Assembly (NCBI GenBank): GCA_015063165.1
Contig: SUSZ01000018.1
Location: 1-42,634, forward strand
Source: Thermoplasmata archaeon
GTDB lineage: Archaea > Thermoplasmatota > Thermoplasmata > Methanomassiliicoccales > Methanomethylophilaceae
DNA length: 42,634 nucleotides
Reading direction: 5' to 3'
The translations under genes were made by a program, and so were the position numbers. The notes beneath the pieces are model-generated. The model searched no databases and was not told the origin of the DNA. It saw only the letters and a list, made by a program, of their open reading frames with translations. Of the stretch, positions 15,222-24,686 are shown in pieces; position 1 is the first letter of the stretch, and every line of letters starts with the position of its first letter.

Positions 15222-16625
15222 ATGTCTCAGAAAGAGGACGATTTCGCAGACTGGTACCTCGACATCGTCGAGAAGGCCGGACTTTCAGACAAGCGCTATC
15301 CGATCAAGGGGATGAACGTATGGACCCCCTACGGATGGAAGATCATGAGGCAGATCGACGGGTATATACGCGAGGAGTTCGACGCCACCGAGCACGAAGA
15401 GGTGTGCTTCCCCCTGATGATCCCGGAGACCGAGTTCGCCAAGGAGAAGGACCACATCAAAGGGTTCGACGAGGAGGTCTACTGGGTCACCCACGCCGGA
15501 GCCAACGAGCTCGACGTGAGGCTCGTGGTCAGGCCCACGTCCGAGACCGCGATGTACCCCATGTTCTCCCTGTGGGTCAGATCCCACCAGGACCTTCCGC
15601 TCAAGACGTACCAGATCGTCAACACGTTCCGCTACGAGACCAAGCAGACCCGTCCGTTCATCAGGGTTCGCGAGATCCACTTCTTCGAGTCCCACACCTG
15701 CCACGTGTCCGAGGAGGACGCCCAGGACCAGATCGAGGAGGACATCCAGATCCTCGCCAGGATCGCAAAGAAGATCTGTCTCCCCTACTCGCTGCTCATC
15801 CGTACCGAGTGGGACAAGTTCCCCGGAGCGCACTACACAGTGGGGATCGACACCTCCATGCCCAATGGCAGGACCCTCCAGATGGGTTCGATCCACCATT
15901 ACCGCACCAACTTCTCGATCCCATACAACATCACCTACGAGGACGAGAACGGGGAGCACAAATACGTTCACCAGACCACCTTCGGGATGAGCGAGCGTCT
16001 GGTCGGAGCCCTCATCGGAGTCCACGGGGACGACAAAGGCCTCGTGATGCCTCCCGGAATCGCCCCCATACAGGCGGTCATCATACCCATCCTGTCCAAG
16101 AAGAACGCCGAGGACGTCACCGCCGCATGCAGGTCCATCCTCAAGGTCCTCTCCGCCGCCGGAATCCGCGCCAAGCTGGACGACCGCGACGCCCGTCCCG
16201 GAAGCAAGTACTACGACTGGGAGATCAAGGGTGTCCCCGTCCGTCTGGAGGTCGGAGCCCGCGACCTGGAGAACGGAGTCGTATCGTTCTACAGGAGGGA
16301 CACCGAGGAGAAGGGGACGATCTCCGCAGAGGACGTCGTTCCCGGCGTGAAGATGCTTCTCGAGGTCATCTCGGACAACATGCTCGCAAGAGCGGAGGAG
16401 GTCCAGAAGTCCCGTATCCAGGACATCGACTCCGTCGAGAACATCCCCGAGGACAAGATCCTCAGGTTCGGATGGTGCGGCTGCGCCGAGTGCGGGCACA
16501 AGTTCGAGGACACTTACGGGTTCAAGATCCTCGGAACCCCTTATCACCCCGAGAAGTTCGAGGGCAAGTGTATAATCTGCGGCAAGCCCGTGGACAAGCC
16601 CGCCTACGCCGCTCACACGATGTGA
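15222..16625 (+). CDS. proS: Prolyl-tRNA synthetase, archaeal/eukaryotic type
   Basis: A 467-residue class II synthetase. Motif 2 is in RYETKQTRPFIRVREIHFFESHT and motif 3 in LVGALIGVHGDDKGLVMPP. The anticodon-binding domain follows (PIQAVIIPI, then DDRDARPGSKYYDWEIKG). The C-terminal domain ends in a zinc-binding pattern, CGCAECGH and CIICGKP, and in aromatic-small residues typical of this type. It follows prs by one base. A terminator-like hairpin with a T-rich tail lies 8 nt after the stop. Confidence 0.96.
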   Translation: MSQKEDDFADWYLDIVEKAGLSDKRYPIKGMNVWTPYGWKIMRQIDGYIREEFDATEHEEVCFPLMIPETEFAKEKDHIKGFDEEVYWVTHAGANELDVRLVVRPTSETAMYPMFSLWVRSHQDLPLKTYQIVNTFRYETKQTRPFIRVREIHFFESHTCHVSEEDAQDQIEEDIQILARIAKKICLPYSLLIRTEWDKFPGAHYTVGIDTSMPNGRTLQMGSIHHYRTNFSIPYNITYEDENGEHKYVHQTTFGMSERLVGALIGVHGDDKGLVMPPGIAPIQAVIIPILSKKNAEDVTAACRSILKVLSAAGIRAKLDDRDARPGSKYYDWEIKGVPVRLEVGARDLENGVVSFYRRDTEEKGTISAEDVVPGVKMLLEVISDNMLARAEEVQKSRIQDIDSVENIPEDKILRFGWCGCAECGHKFEDTYGFKILGTPYHPEKFEGKCIICGKPVDKPAYAAHTM

Positions 16626-16633
16626 ACGAAACA

Positions 16634-16677
16634 GCCGGAGTCTCCGGACGTCCCGGGGCCTCCGGCATTCTCTTTTT
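16634..16677 (+). terminator. Terminator-like hairpin after proS
   Basis: GCCGGAG at 16634-16640 pairs with CTCCGGC at 16660-16666, followed by a T-rich tail. Confidence 0.5.
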
Positions 16678-16749
16678 CATTATTATTTGTCATATCCGCT
16701 CCGTCCTCCGGGCGCAAGTAAAAAGAACGTCCCGACGCTACGTGGCCTC

Positions 16750-17526
16750 ATGGCATTCCAGGAGAACGAGACTGTATTCATCGAGGACGAGAGCGGCAAG
16801 AGGTACTGGCTCAAGGTGAGGTACGGCATGGTCAAGGTGCAGTCCCTCGGAGCGATAGACGGGAACCGCCTCAAGGATCTAGATGACGGGGATTCGTTCA
16901 CCGTGGTCGGCAGGGAGTACGTCGTGTTCCGCCCCGGGATCATGGAGCTGATGACCTCCCTGGACCGCGGAGCCCAGGTCATCACCGCCAAGGACGCGGC
17001 GACCATCCTGATGCACTGCGACGTCAAATGCGGGGACAACGTCCTGGAGGTCGGAGCGGGCTCCGGAGGCCTCACGACCGCCCTCCTGCACGCCGTGGCG
17101 CCCGACGGGCACGTCCACACCCTGGAGCTGAAGGAGGAGAACGCGATCCGCGCCGGGAAGAACGCCGCAAGGACGGGGCTCGACACGTACTGGTCCTATT
17201 CCATCGGCGACGCCCGCACCATGGAGCCCCCGGAAGGGCCGTTCGACGTCCTCACCATGGACATGCCCGATCCCTGGCTGGCGATAGACAACCTGTCCCC
17301 CGTCCTCCGCAGCGGCGGGAGGGTGTGCGCATATGTGCCCAACGCGAACCAGGTGGAGTCCATATTCAACGCTCTCAAGGAGAGGGGATACTGCGACGTC
17401 CATGCTCTGGAGAATCTCCAGCGCGGAATCGAGGTCCATCCCGGCGGGGTCAGGCCCGCCTTCGACATGCTGGGCCATTCCGGCTATATGGTCTTCGCCA
17501 GGAAGAGAAATATCGGCAAGGATTGA
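16750..17526 (+). CDS. trmI: tRNA (adenine-58-N1)-methyltransferase
   Basis: A 258-residue SAM-dependent enzyme forming m1A58 (and often m1A57) in archaeal tRNA. The small N-terminal beta domain is followed by the Rossmann core: the SAM loop VLEVGAGSGGLTTALL, the acidic HTLELKEENA, and the catalytic-type TMDMPDPWLAI. ATG 16750 is chosen because the family begins with this beta domain; the longer frame starts inside the promoter region. It stands alone between the proS terminator and tRNA-Lys(UUU). Confidence 0.9.
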   Translation: MAFQENETVFIEDESGKRYWLKVRYGMVKVQSLGAIDGNRLKDLDDGDSFTVVGREYVVFRPGIMELMTSLDRGAQVITAKDAATILMHCDVKCGDNVLEVGAGSGGLTTALLHAVAPDGHVHTLELKEENAIRAGKNAARTGLDTYWSYSIGDARTMEPPEGPFDVLTMDMPDPWLAIDNLSPVLRSGGRVCAYVPNANQVESIFNALKERGYCDVHALENLQRGIEVHPGGVRPAFDMLGHSGYMVFARKRNIGKD

Positions 17527-17596
17527 GCCGATTCGGGGGCATCCTGCCCTCAGAACCATGTTATTCCAATCAGCTTGTCACAATAGGATAGAAAAG

Positions 17597-17605
17597 TATT
17601 TTATA
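17597..17605 (+). promoter_or_regulatory. TATA box for tRNA-Lys(UUU)
   Basis: TATTTTATA lies 26-34 nt before the tRNA 5' end and is preceded by the A-rich GAAAAG. Confidence 0.65.
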
Positions 17606-17630
17606 CAGTGATGGGTTGCGTGACTTTACA

Positions 17631-17704
17631 GGGCCTGTAGCTCAGCTAGGTAGAGCATCTGACTTTTAATCAGGTGGTCAAGGGTTCGAATCCCTTCAGG
17701 CCCG
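17631..17704 (+). tRNA. tRNA-Lys (UUU)
   Basis: A full cloverleaf with acceptor GGGCCTG/CAGGCCC, anticodon stem TCTGA/TCAGG with loop CTTTTAA, and anticodon TTT at 17665-17667. CCA is encoded at 17705-17707. Acceptor and T arms are identical to those of tRNA-Lys(CUU) at 8038-8111, so most of the att core is present here too. Confidence 0.96.
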
Positions 17705-17817
17705 CCAATCAACTTCATGAGCGATCGACGGCGGATCAAGTATGAGGCAGGAATGACAGTCACATTTTTTAATGAAAACAAATTCCCGGCTAATCGGGCT
17801 GTTAAGGGGTGAAATTA

Positions 17818-18108
17818 GTGGCAACGGACTATACATTCAATGTTCTAAAGCATGATTTGGTACCCGAGCACAGGCTTCTTAGTTTGGACGAGGAGAAACG
17901 TGTGCTCGAGGAGAAAGGAATAACCAAAGACAAGCTTCCTAAGATAAGGAAGAACGATCCCGGCATCAAGGCCTTGGAGAACACCGCAGAGGCCAGGGCC
18001 ATCCTCGGCCCCTAGGACTCCATAGAGGAGGGCTGTGTGATCGAGGTAGTAAGGAAGAGCGAGACCGCCCACAGGTTCGTCGGGTACAGGCTCGTCACGA
18101 GGGGGTGA
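17818..18108 (+). CDS. rpoH: RNA polymerase subunit H with in-frame UAG
   Basis: The archaeal Rpb5-like subunit, 96 residues if UAG codon 66 is read through. The first half has [14 protein letters not shown] and [15 protein letters not shown]. The second half ([25 protein letters not shown]) is the most conserved part of the family and lies entirely after the UAG. Stopping at UAG would give a 65-residue piece without the assembly core. The TGA at 18106-18108 then lies 4 nt before the rpoB start, as expected in this operon. GTG 17818 is chosen because GGGGTGA precedes it by 5 nt; GTG 17809 lies inside that site. The 12 residues before the UAG ([12 protein letters not shown]) look like a lineage-specific insertion. 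Confidence 0.88.
18013..18015 (+). other. In-frame UAG, codon 66 of rpoH
   Basis: TAG lies between GGC-CCC (G-P) and GAC-TCC (D-S). The conserved C-terminal half of RpoH continues in the same frame for 30 codons to TGA. Confidence 0.85.
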
Positions 18109-18112
18109 ACCG

Positions 18113-21100
18113 TTGAGGGATCTCGTAAAGCTCTACTTCTCCGAGCACGACATCGTGTCTCACCACACCTCTTCATTCAACGACTTCTTAGCCACTCCAG
18201 ACAACCCCAACAGCAGAATGCAGAGAATCGTCGACGACATCAGAGTCCCCACCGACGACGCCGAGCGCGGAGTCATCAGGCTGGACCCCGAGCGCACCGC
18301 CTCGGATGTCGTCATCCGTCTCGGAAGGAAGAGGGACGCCAACGGCAACATCGACCCCCAGGCCAAGCCCACCATCCGCATAGACGAGCCTTGCGTCTCC
18401 GAGGCCAACGGTTACAGCCACGAGCTGACCCCCATGGAGGCCAGGCTCAGGAACCTCAACTACATGTCGCCGGTCTACGTCCGCTTCGAGATAGAGAAGG
18501 ACGGAGTAGAGGTGGAGATCCCCGAGGAGGCCAAATGGGTCCACGTTGGAGACCTCCCCATGATGGTCAAGTCCGCCGGATGCAACCTCAACAAAGCGGT
18601 CATCGAGAAGCGCAAGCAGCACAGCATCACCGAGGCCGAGTACAAGCAGGAGCTTGTGAAGAACATGGAGGACCCGGAGGAGCCCGGAGGATACTTCATA
18701 ATCGCAGGATCCGAGAGGGTCCTGATCACTCTGGAGGACCTCGCCCCCAACAGAGTCATGGTAGAGTACAACGAGAGGTACGGGACCGCCGTGGAGATGG
18801 CCAAGGTCTTCTCCCAGAAGGACGGATACCGCGCCCTCACCCTTGTCGAGAAGAAGAAGGACGGCACCCTCATGGTCTCCGTCCCCGTCACCTCGAGCTC
18901 CATTCCCCTCGTCGCCCTGATGAAGGCCCTCGGAATGGAGTCCGACCAGGAGATCTTCGAGGCCATCGTCTCCGATCCCCAGATGGAGAACATCATCTAC
19001 GCCAACATCGAGTCCTCGTTCGACAAGAAGAACTACGCCCCCAACGGATATCACACCAGGGACGACGCCATCCTGTTCCTCGAGAGGAACTTCGCCGCAG
19101 GACAGGCCAAGGAGTACAGGACCAAGAAGGTCGAGAACATCCTGGACCGCTCCCTCCTGCCCCATCTCGGAGACAGCATCGAGGACCGCAAGAAGAAAGC
19201 CATCTTCCTCGGACGTGTCGCGCGCTCCGTCCTCGAGCTCTCCCTCGGAAAGAGGAAGGAGGACGACAAGGACCATTACGCCAACAAGAGGCTCAAGCTC
19301 TCCGGGGACCTCATGGAGGATCTGTTCAGGACCAGCTTCAGCAGCCTCATGAAGGACCTGAAGTACCAGCTCGAGAGGAACTGGAACAGGAAGAAGAACG
19401 AGACCCCCACCATCGCCTCGTCCATCCGTCCCGACCTCCTCACCCACAAGCTCATCCACGCCCTCTCCACCGGAAACTGGGTCGGAGGGCGTGCTGGAGT
19501 CTCCCAGCTGCTCGACAGGACCTCCAACCTGTCCGCCATGTCCCACCTCAGGAGGATCACCTCCTCACTGACCAGGAGCCAGCCTCACTTCGAGGCACGT
19601 GACCTTCACCCCACCCAGTGGGGAAGGCTTTGCCCCTCCGAGACCCCTGAAGGACAGAACTGCGGTCTGGTGAAGAACGCGGCGCTCATCATCAACGTCT
19701 CCGAGGGCCTCCCCGAGAGCGACATCAACTGGATGCTCAGGGACTTCGAGGTCGAGGACGTCAAGTCCGGAGAGGGAACCCGTGTGTTCGTGAACGGGGA
19801 CCTATGCGGAATGCACTCCAACGCTAGGAAGCTGGTCGACGACATCAGGGACCGCAGGAGATGCGGACTGATCTCCGGCCAGGTCAACATCCGCTACGAC
19901 GAGGACATGAACGAGGTCATCATCAACTGCGACGAGGGACGTCTCAGAAGGCCTCTGCTCATCGTCAAGAACGGAAAGCTCAGCCTGACCAGGAAGCACA
20001 TAGAGAGGATACGCGAGAGCCTCGGAAGCGCCGGCAGCGACAGCAGCAAGATCAGGTGGGACGACCTGTTCCGCGAGGGTATCGTCGAGTGGATAGACGC
20101 AGAGGAGGAAGAGGACACCCTCATCCTCGTGAGCCCCTACGACGTTCCCCGCAGGTGCCCCAGCTGCGGACACGCCCTGTCCCCCGAGGACGCCGACTGG
20201 ATGAACCCCGGGAAGGGATCCGACGCCATCCTCAAGTGCAAATGGTGCGGCGGAGAGTTCGAGGTCCCCAGCAAGTTCGACGTCAAGTACACCCACATGG
20301 AGCTCGACCCCATGATCATCCTCGGAGTGGCATCCGGAATCGTTCCGTACCCCGAGCACAACTCCGCACCTCGTGTCACCATGGGAGCAGGAATGGGTAA
20401 GCAGGCTCTGGGAATACCCACCGCCAACTACAGGATCAGGCCCGACACCAGGGGCCACCTGATGCAGTACCCCCAGGTGCCCATGGTCCAGACCCAGTCC
20501 ATGAAGATCATGAAGTACGAGCACAGGCCGGCAGGACAGAACTTCTGCATCGCCGTCCTTTCCTACCACGGATACAACATCGAGGATGCGCTCGTCATGA
20601 ACAAGAGCTCCGTCCAGAGAGGGCTCGGAAGGTCCACCTTCATGAGGTCCTACAGGACCGAGGAGCGCCGCTACCCCGGCGGACAGGAGGACCACTTCGA
20701 GATCCCCGACGCCGAGATCATGGGCGCGCGCATGGATTCCGCTTACGCCTCTCTCGGAGAGGACGGTCTCATCTCGCCCGAGAGCGAGGTCACCGGATCC
20801 GACGTCCTCATCGGAAAGACCTCCCCGCCCAGGTTCCTCGAGGAGAACAACGACAACTACCTCTCCACCCTCAAGAGGAGGGAGACCTCCATCACCGTCA
20901 GGCCCGGAGAGAGGGGATACGTCGACTCCGTCATGATCACCGAGTCCGAGAACGGCTCCAGGCTCGTTCGCGTGAAGGTGAGGGACGCCAGGATCCCCGA
21001 GCTCGGCGACAAGTTCTGTTCCAGGTTCGGACAGAAGGGAGTCGTCGGAAGGCTGGTCGACCAGTGCGACATGCCCTTCACCGCCGACGGGGTCACCCCC

Positions 21101-21742
21101 GACCTCGTCGTCAACCCCCACGGTATCCCTTCCCGTATGACCATCGGGCACGTGCTCGAGATGATCGCAGGAAAGGTCGGAGCCATGGAGGGCCGCATCA
21201 TCGACGGTACCGCCTTCTCCGGAGAGAACGAGGTCTCCATCCGCGACGGACTCAGGAGGAACGGATTCAAGGACTCCGGAAAAGAGGTCATGTACGACGG
21301 AAGGACCGGACGCATGATCGAGGCGGACGTCTACACCGGCGTCATCTTCTACGAGAAGCTGCACCACATGGTCAGCGGAAAGATGCACGTCAGGTCCAGA
21401 GGACCCGTCCAGATCCTCACCAGGCAGCCTACGGAAGGACGTTCCAGGCAGGGAGGGCTCAGGTTCGGAGAGATGGAGCGTGACTGTCTGATCGGTCACG
21501 GAGCCGCCATGGTCATCAAGGACCGTCTGCTCGATGAGTCCGACGGAACCAAGCAGTGGATCTGCGGAAACCCCAAGTGCGGACACATCGCGATCATGGA
21601 CAAGAACGGGGCGCTGTACTGTCCTGTCTGCAAGAAGACCAACGTCTATCTCGTGCAGACCTCCTACGCTTTCAAACTGCTTATGGACGAGCTGCTGTCC
21701 CTCGGTGTAGCCATGAGGCTTCAGCTGGAGGATCTGAGATGA
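18113..21742 (+). CDS. rpoB: RNA polymerase subunit B, unsplit
   Basis: The second-largest RNA polymerase subunit, 1209 residues in one chain; many methanogens split it into B'' and B'. Landmarks are [19 protein letters not shown] near residue 198, the [17 protein letters not shown] region, a zinc-binding CPSCG...CKWCGG cluster near residue 683, the active-site loop [16 protein letters not shown] near residue 963, and a C-terminal zinc ribbon (CGNPKCGH and CPVCKK). TTG 18113 is preceded by GAGGGGGTGA at the end of rpoH. The stop overlaps rpoA1 as ATGA. Confidence 0.97.
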   Translation: MRDLVKLYFSEHDIVSHHTSSFNDFLATPDNPNSRMQRIVDDIRVPTDDAERGVIRLDPERTASDVVIRLGRKRDANGNIDPQAKPTIRIDEPCVSEANGYSHELTPMEARLRNLNYMSPVYVRFEIEKDGVEVEIPEEAKWVHVGDLPMMVKSAGCNLNKAVIEKRKQHSITEAEYKQELVKNMEDPEEPGGYFIIAGSERVLITLEDLAPNRVMVEYNERYGTAVEMAKVFSQKDGYRALTLVEKKKDGTLMVSVPVTSSSIPLVALMKALGMESDQEIFEAIVSDPQMENIIYANIESSFDKKNYAPNGYHTRDDAILFLERNFAAGQAKEYRTKKVENILDRSLLPHLGDSIEDRKKKAIFLGRVARSVLELSLGKRKEDDKDHYANKRLKLSGDLMEDLFRTSFSSLMKDLKYQLERNWNRKKNETPTIASSIRPDLLTHKLIHALSTGNWVGGRAGVSQLLDRTSNLSAMSHLRRITSSLTRSQPHFEARDLHPTQWGRLCPSETPEGQNCGLVKNAALIINVSEGLPESDINWMLRDFEVEDVKSGEGTRVFVNGDLCGMHSNARKLVDDIRDRRRCGLISGQVNIRYDEDMNEVIINCDEGRLRRPLLIVKNGKLSLTRKHIERIRESLGSAGSDSSKIRWDDLFREGIVEWIDAEEEEDTLILVSPYDVPRRCPSCGHALSPEDADWMNPGKGSDAILKCKWCGGEFEVPSKFDVKYTHMELDPMIILGVASGIVPYPEHNSAPRVTMGAGMGKQALGIPTANYRIRPDTRGHLMQYPQVPMVQTQSMKIMKYEHRPAGQNFCIAVLSYHGYNIEDALVMNKSSVQRGLGRSTFMRSYRTEERRYPGGQEDHFEIPDAEIMGARMDSAYASLGEDGLISPESEVTGSDVLIGKTSPPRFLEENNDNYLSTLKRRETSITVRPGERGYVDSVMITESENGSRLVRVKVRDARIPELGDKFCSRFGQKGVVGRLVDQCDMPFTADGVTPDLVVNPHGIPSRMTIGHVLEMIAGKVGAMEGRIIDGTAFSGENEVSIRDGLRRNGFKDSGKEVMYDGRTGRMIEADVYTGVIFYEKLHHMVSGKMHVRSRGPVQILTRQPTEGRSRQGGLRFGEMERDCLIGHGAAMVIKDRLLDESDGTKQWICGNPKCGHIAIMDKNGALYCPVCKKTNVYLVQTSYAFKLLMDELLSLGVAMRLQLEDLR

Positions 21743-24684
21743 CCAACGAAATCACGAAGAAGATCGGCTCGATCAAGTTCTCCTGCGTCTCCCCCGACGA
21801 GATCAGGAAGATGTCCAAGATCGAGATCATCACGGCGGACACCTACGACGACGAGGGATACCCCATCTCCAGGGGTCTCATGGACCCCCACATGGGAGTC
21901 ATCGAGCCCGGGCTCCGCTGCAAGACCTGCGGATGCAAGGTCGACGAATGCCCCGGACACTTCGGACACATCGAGCTCGCGATGCCCGTCATCCATGTCG
22001 GATTCATCAAGGACATCAAGATGATGCTCGAGTCCACCTGCAGCAGCTGCGGCAGGCTCATGCTCAGCGCGGACCAGGTCAAGGTCCGCAGGGAGAGCAT
22101 GGAGAAGATGGAGGAGCTCGGAGGAGGAACCATCGACCTGAAGAACTTCTCCAAAGAGACCGCCAAAGACGCCTCCAAAGGGGTCGAGTGCCCTTACTGC
22201 GGAGCGAAACAGGTGAAGATCAAGCTCGACAAGCCTACCACCTTCAGGCTGGACAACGGCGACAAGACCGTCAACAAGGCCGCCGCCGGAGTCAACAAGG
22301 GATCCGCGAGCAGCAAGCTCACCCCCAAGGAAGTCCGCGAGAGGCTCGAGAAGATCTCCGACGAGGACCTCAGGACCCTGGGGATGGACCCCGAGACATG
22401 CAGGCCCGAGTGGATGGTGCTCACCGCCCTGGCGGTGCCCCCTGTGACCGTAAGGCCCTCCATCACCCTCGACTCCGGAGACAGATCCGAGGACGACCTG
22501 ACCCACAAGCTCGTCGATGTCCTCAGGATCAACCAGAGGCTCGGAGAGAACCGCGACGCGGGAGCCCCCCAGCTGATCGTCGAGGACCTCTGGGAGCTGC
22601 TCCAGTACCACGTCACCACCTACTTCGACAACCAGACCTCCGGAATCCCTCCGGCAAGGCACAGGTCCGGCCGCCCCCTGAAGACCCTCGCCCAGAGGCT
22701 CAAGGGAAAGGAGGGGCGTTTCAGGTCCAACCTGTCCGGTAAGCGTGTGAACTTCTCCGCGCGTACCGTCATCTCGCCCGACCCCCTCCTGTCGATCAAC
22801 GACGTCGGGGTGCCCATATTCGCGGCCAGGGAGCTCACCGTTCCCCTGCACGTCAACGCCAACAACATCGAAGACGTAAGGAAGATCGTCAGGCGCGGAC
22901 CTATGGCGGACAAGCTCACCTTCCCCTACAGGCCCGGAGCGAACTACGTCATCCGTGCGGACGGAAGGAGGATCAGGGTCACCGAGAGGAACGCATTCGA
23001 GGTCGCCGAGAACATCGACATCGACTACGTCGTCGAGAGGCAGCTGATGGAGGGCGACGTCGTCCTGTTCAACAGGCAGCCTTCGCTGCACAGGATGTCC
23101 ATGATGGCCCACCGCATCAAGATCATGGAAGGGAAGACCTTCAGGTTCAACCTCTGCGACTGTCCTCCTTACAACGCGGACTTCGACGGGGACGAGATGA
23201 ACCTCCACGTCCTCCAGTCCGACGAGGCTCGTGCGGAGGCCCGTATCCTCATGCAGGTCCAGGAGAACATCCTGTCCCCCAGGTACGGAGGGCCCATCAT
23301 CGGAGCGATCCACGACCACATCACCGGAGCGTACTACCTCACCCACGGCGACACCCACTTCGACAGGTTCCAGACCGCGAACATCCTGTTCAAGCTTCCT
23401 GTCAGGACCGCCGAGCAGAGGGAGAACGCCATCCCCGACGACAAGCAGCACTGCTACAAGGCCGATTCCAGGGACTGGGCCATCGACATGCCCGAGCCTT
23501 CAGGCAAGGACGACAAGGGAGAGCCCTACTGGACCGGAAAGCAGCTGTTTTCCATCATCCTCCCCGAGGACTTCAACGCCACTTTCAAGGCCAACATCTG
23601 CCACAACTGCCGCGACGGATGCCTGAAGGAGAACTGCAAGTACGACGCCTACGTCAAGATCCGCAACGGAAACCTCGAGTGCGGAACCATCGACGTCAGG
23701 GGAATCGGAAACAGCAAAGGAAAGATCCTCGACCGCATCGCCCGCGACTACGGCGCGTCCCGTGCGGCCAAGTTCATCAACCAGGTCACCAGGCTGGTCC
23801 TCGGAGCCCTCATGAACCACGGATTCAGCACCGGAATCGGCGACGAGGACATCCCCGAGGAGGCGGCCAACCAGATCGCCACCTACAGCCAGGAATGTAT
23901 CGACAAGGTGGCCAGGAACGTCGAGTCCTACCGCGACGGAACCCTCGAGGCCATGCCCGGACGCTCGCTCAGGGAGACCCTGGAGGTCAACGTCATGGGT
24001 ATCCTCGGAGAGGCCCGTGACCATGCGGGAGAGATCGCCGAGAAGCACCTCGGAATGGAGAATCCCGCGGTCATCATGGCGAAAGCCGGAGCCCGTGGAT
24101 CGATGCTCAATCTGTCTCAGATGGCGGGCTGCGTCGGTCAGCAGGCCGTTCGTGGAGAGAGGCTGTCCAGAGGATACCACGGAAGGACCCTTCCCCACTT
24201 CGAGAGGGACGACCTCGGCGCGTACGCCAGGGGATTCTGCTCCAACTCCTACAAGTCCGGGCTGTCCCCGACCGAGTTCTTCTTCCACGCGATGGGAGGA
24301 AGAGAGGGACTGGTCGATACCGCGGTCAGGACTTCCAGGTCCGGATACATGCAGAGGAGGCTCGTGTCTGCTCTGGAGGACCTCAAGCTCACCGCCGACG
24401 GGACCGTGAGGAACACCGTCGGGACCGTCATCCAGTTCAAGTACGGAGAGGACGGAATCGACCCCTCCAGGACCGTCGGAGGAAAGGCCATCGACATCGA
24501 CGACCTGTTCTACGAGGTGCTGCCCGAGGACGAGGCCGAGAAGCTCATCCACCCCGAGGTCAAGGACCGCGGAGACGACTACGGAACCCGCGAGAAGGAC
24601 GAGATGGAGTACATCGACGAGGACGGAGACGGCGAGGGCGAAGAAGACGGCGGAGACGACTACGGCGACGACGGAGGCGAATGA
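21739..24684 (+). CDS. rpoA1: RNA polymerase subunit A'
   Basis: The N-terminal part of the largest subunit, 981 residues. Near residue 60 it has the clamp zinc cluster [17 protein letters not shown]. The catalytic [10 protein letters not shown], whose three aspartates hold the active-site magnesium, lies near residue 479. A second Cys-rich segment ([13 protein letters not shown]) lies near residue 623. It is longer than usual for the family, mainly because of a very acidic low-complexity tail of about 25 residues ([18 protein letters not shown]). ATG 21739 overlaps the rpoB stop. The stop overlaps the region before rpoA2. Confidence 0.97.
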   Translation: MTNEITKKIGSIKFSCVSPDEIRKMSKIEIITADTYDDEGYPISRGLMDPHMGVIEPGLRCKTCGCKVDECPGHFGHIELAMPVIHVGFIKDIKMMLESTCSSCGRLMLSADQVKVRRESMEKMEELGGGTIDLKNFSKETAKDASKGVECPYCGAKQVKIKLDKPTTFRLDNGDKTVNKAAAGVNKGSASSKLTPKEVRERLEKISDEDLRTLGMDPETCRPEWMVLTALAVPPVTVRPSITLDSGDRSEDDLTHKLVDVLRINQRLGENRDAGAPQLIVEDLWELLQYHVTTYFDNQTSGIPPARHRSGRPLKTLAQRLKGKEGRFRSNLSGKRVNFSARTVISPDPLLSINDVGVPIFAARELTVPLHVNANNIEDVRKIVRRGPMADKLTFPYRPGANYVIRADGRRIRVTERNAFEVAENIDIDYVVERQLMEGDVVLFNRQPSLHRMSMMAHRIKIMEGKTFRFNLCDCPPYNADFDGDEMNLHVLQSDEARAEARILMQVQENILSPRYGGPIIGAIHDHITGAYYLTHGDTHFDRFQTANILFKLPVRTAEQRENAIPDDKQHCYKADSRDWAIDMPEPSGKDDKGEPYWTGKQLFSIILPEDFNATFKANICHNCRDGCLKENCKYDAYVKIRNGNLECGTIDVRGIGNSKGKILDRIARDYGASRAAKFINQVTRLVLGALMNHGFSTGIGDEDIPEEAANQIATYSQECIDKVARNVESYRDGTLEAMPGRSLRETLEVNVMGILGEARDHAGEIAEKHLGMENPAVIMAKAGARGSMLNLSQMAGCVGQQAVRGERLSRGYHGRTLPHFERDDLGAYARGFCSNSYKSGLSPTEFFFHAMGGREGLVDTAVRTSRSGYMQRRLVSALEDLKLTADGTVRNTVGTVIQFKYGEDGIDPSRTVGGKAIDIDDLFYEVLPEDEAEKLIHPEVKDRGDDYGTREKDEMEYIDEDGDGEGEEDGGDDYGDDGGE

Positions 24685-24686
24685 TC

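Noticed and set aside
15285-16616. 443-residue antisense frame across proS
   Set aside because: Shadow of a certain gene, with no recognisable protein pattern.
17818-18108. Frameshift or pseudogene explanation for rpoH
   Set aside because: The frame is intact on both sides of the UAG, the protein core is conserved after it, and the spacing to rpoB is normal. A second subunit shows the same codon.
18188-24552. Several long antisense frames across rpoB and rpoA1
   Set aside because: They shadow highly conserved polymerase genes and show the same repetitive Asp/Val/Leu composition as other shadows.
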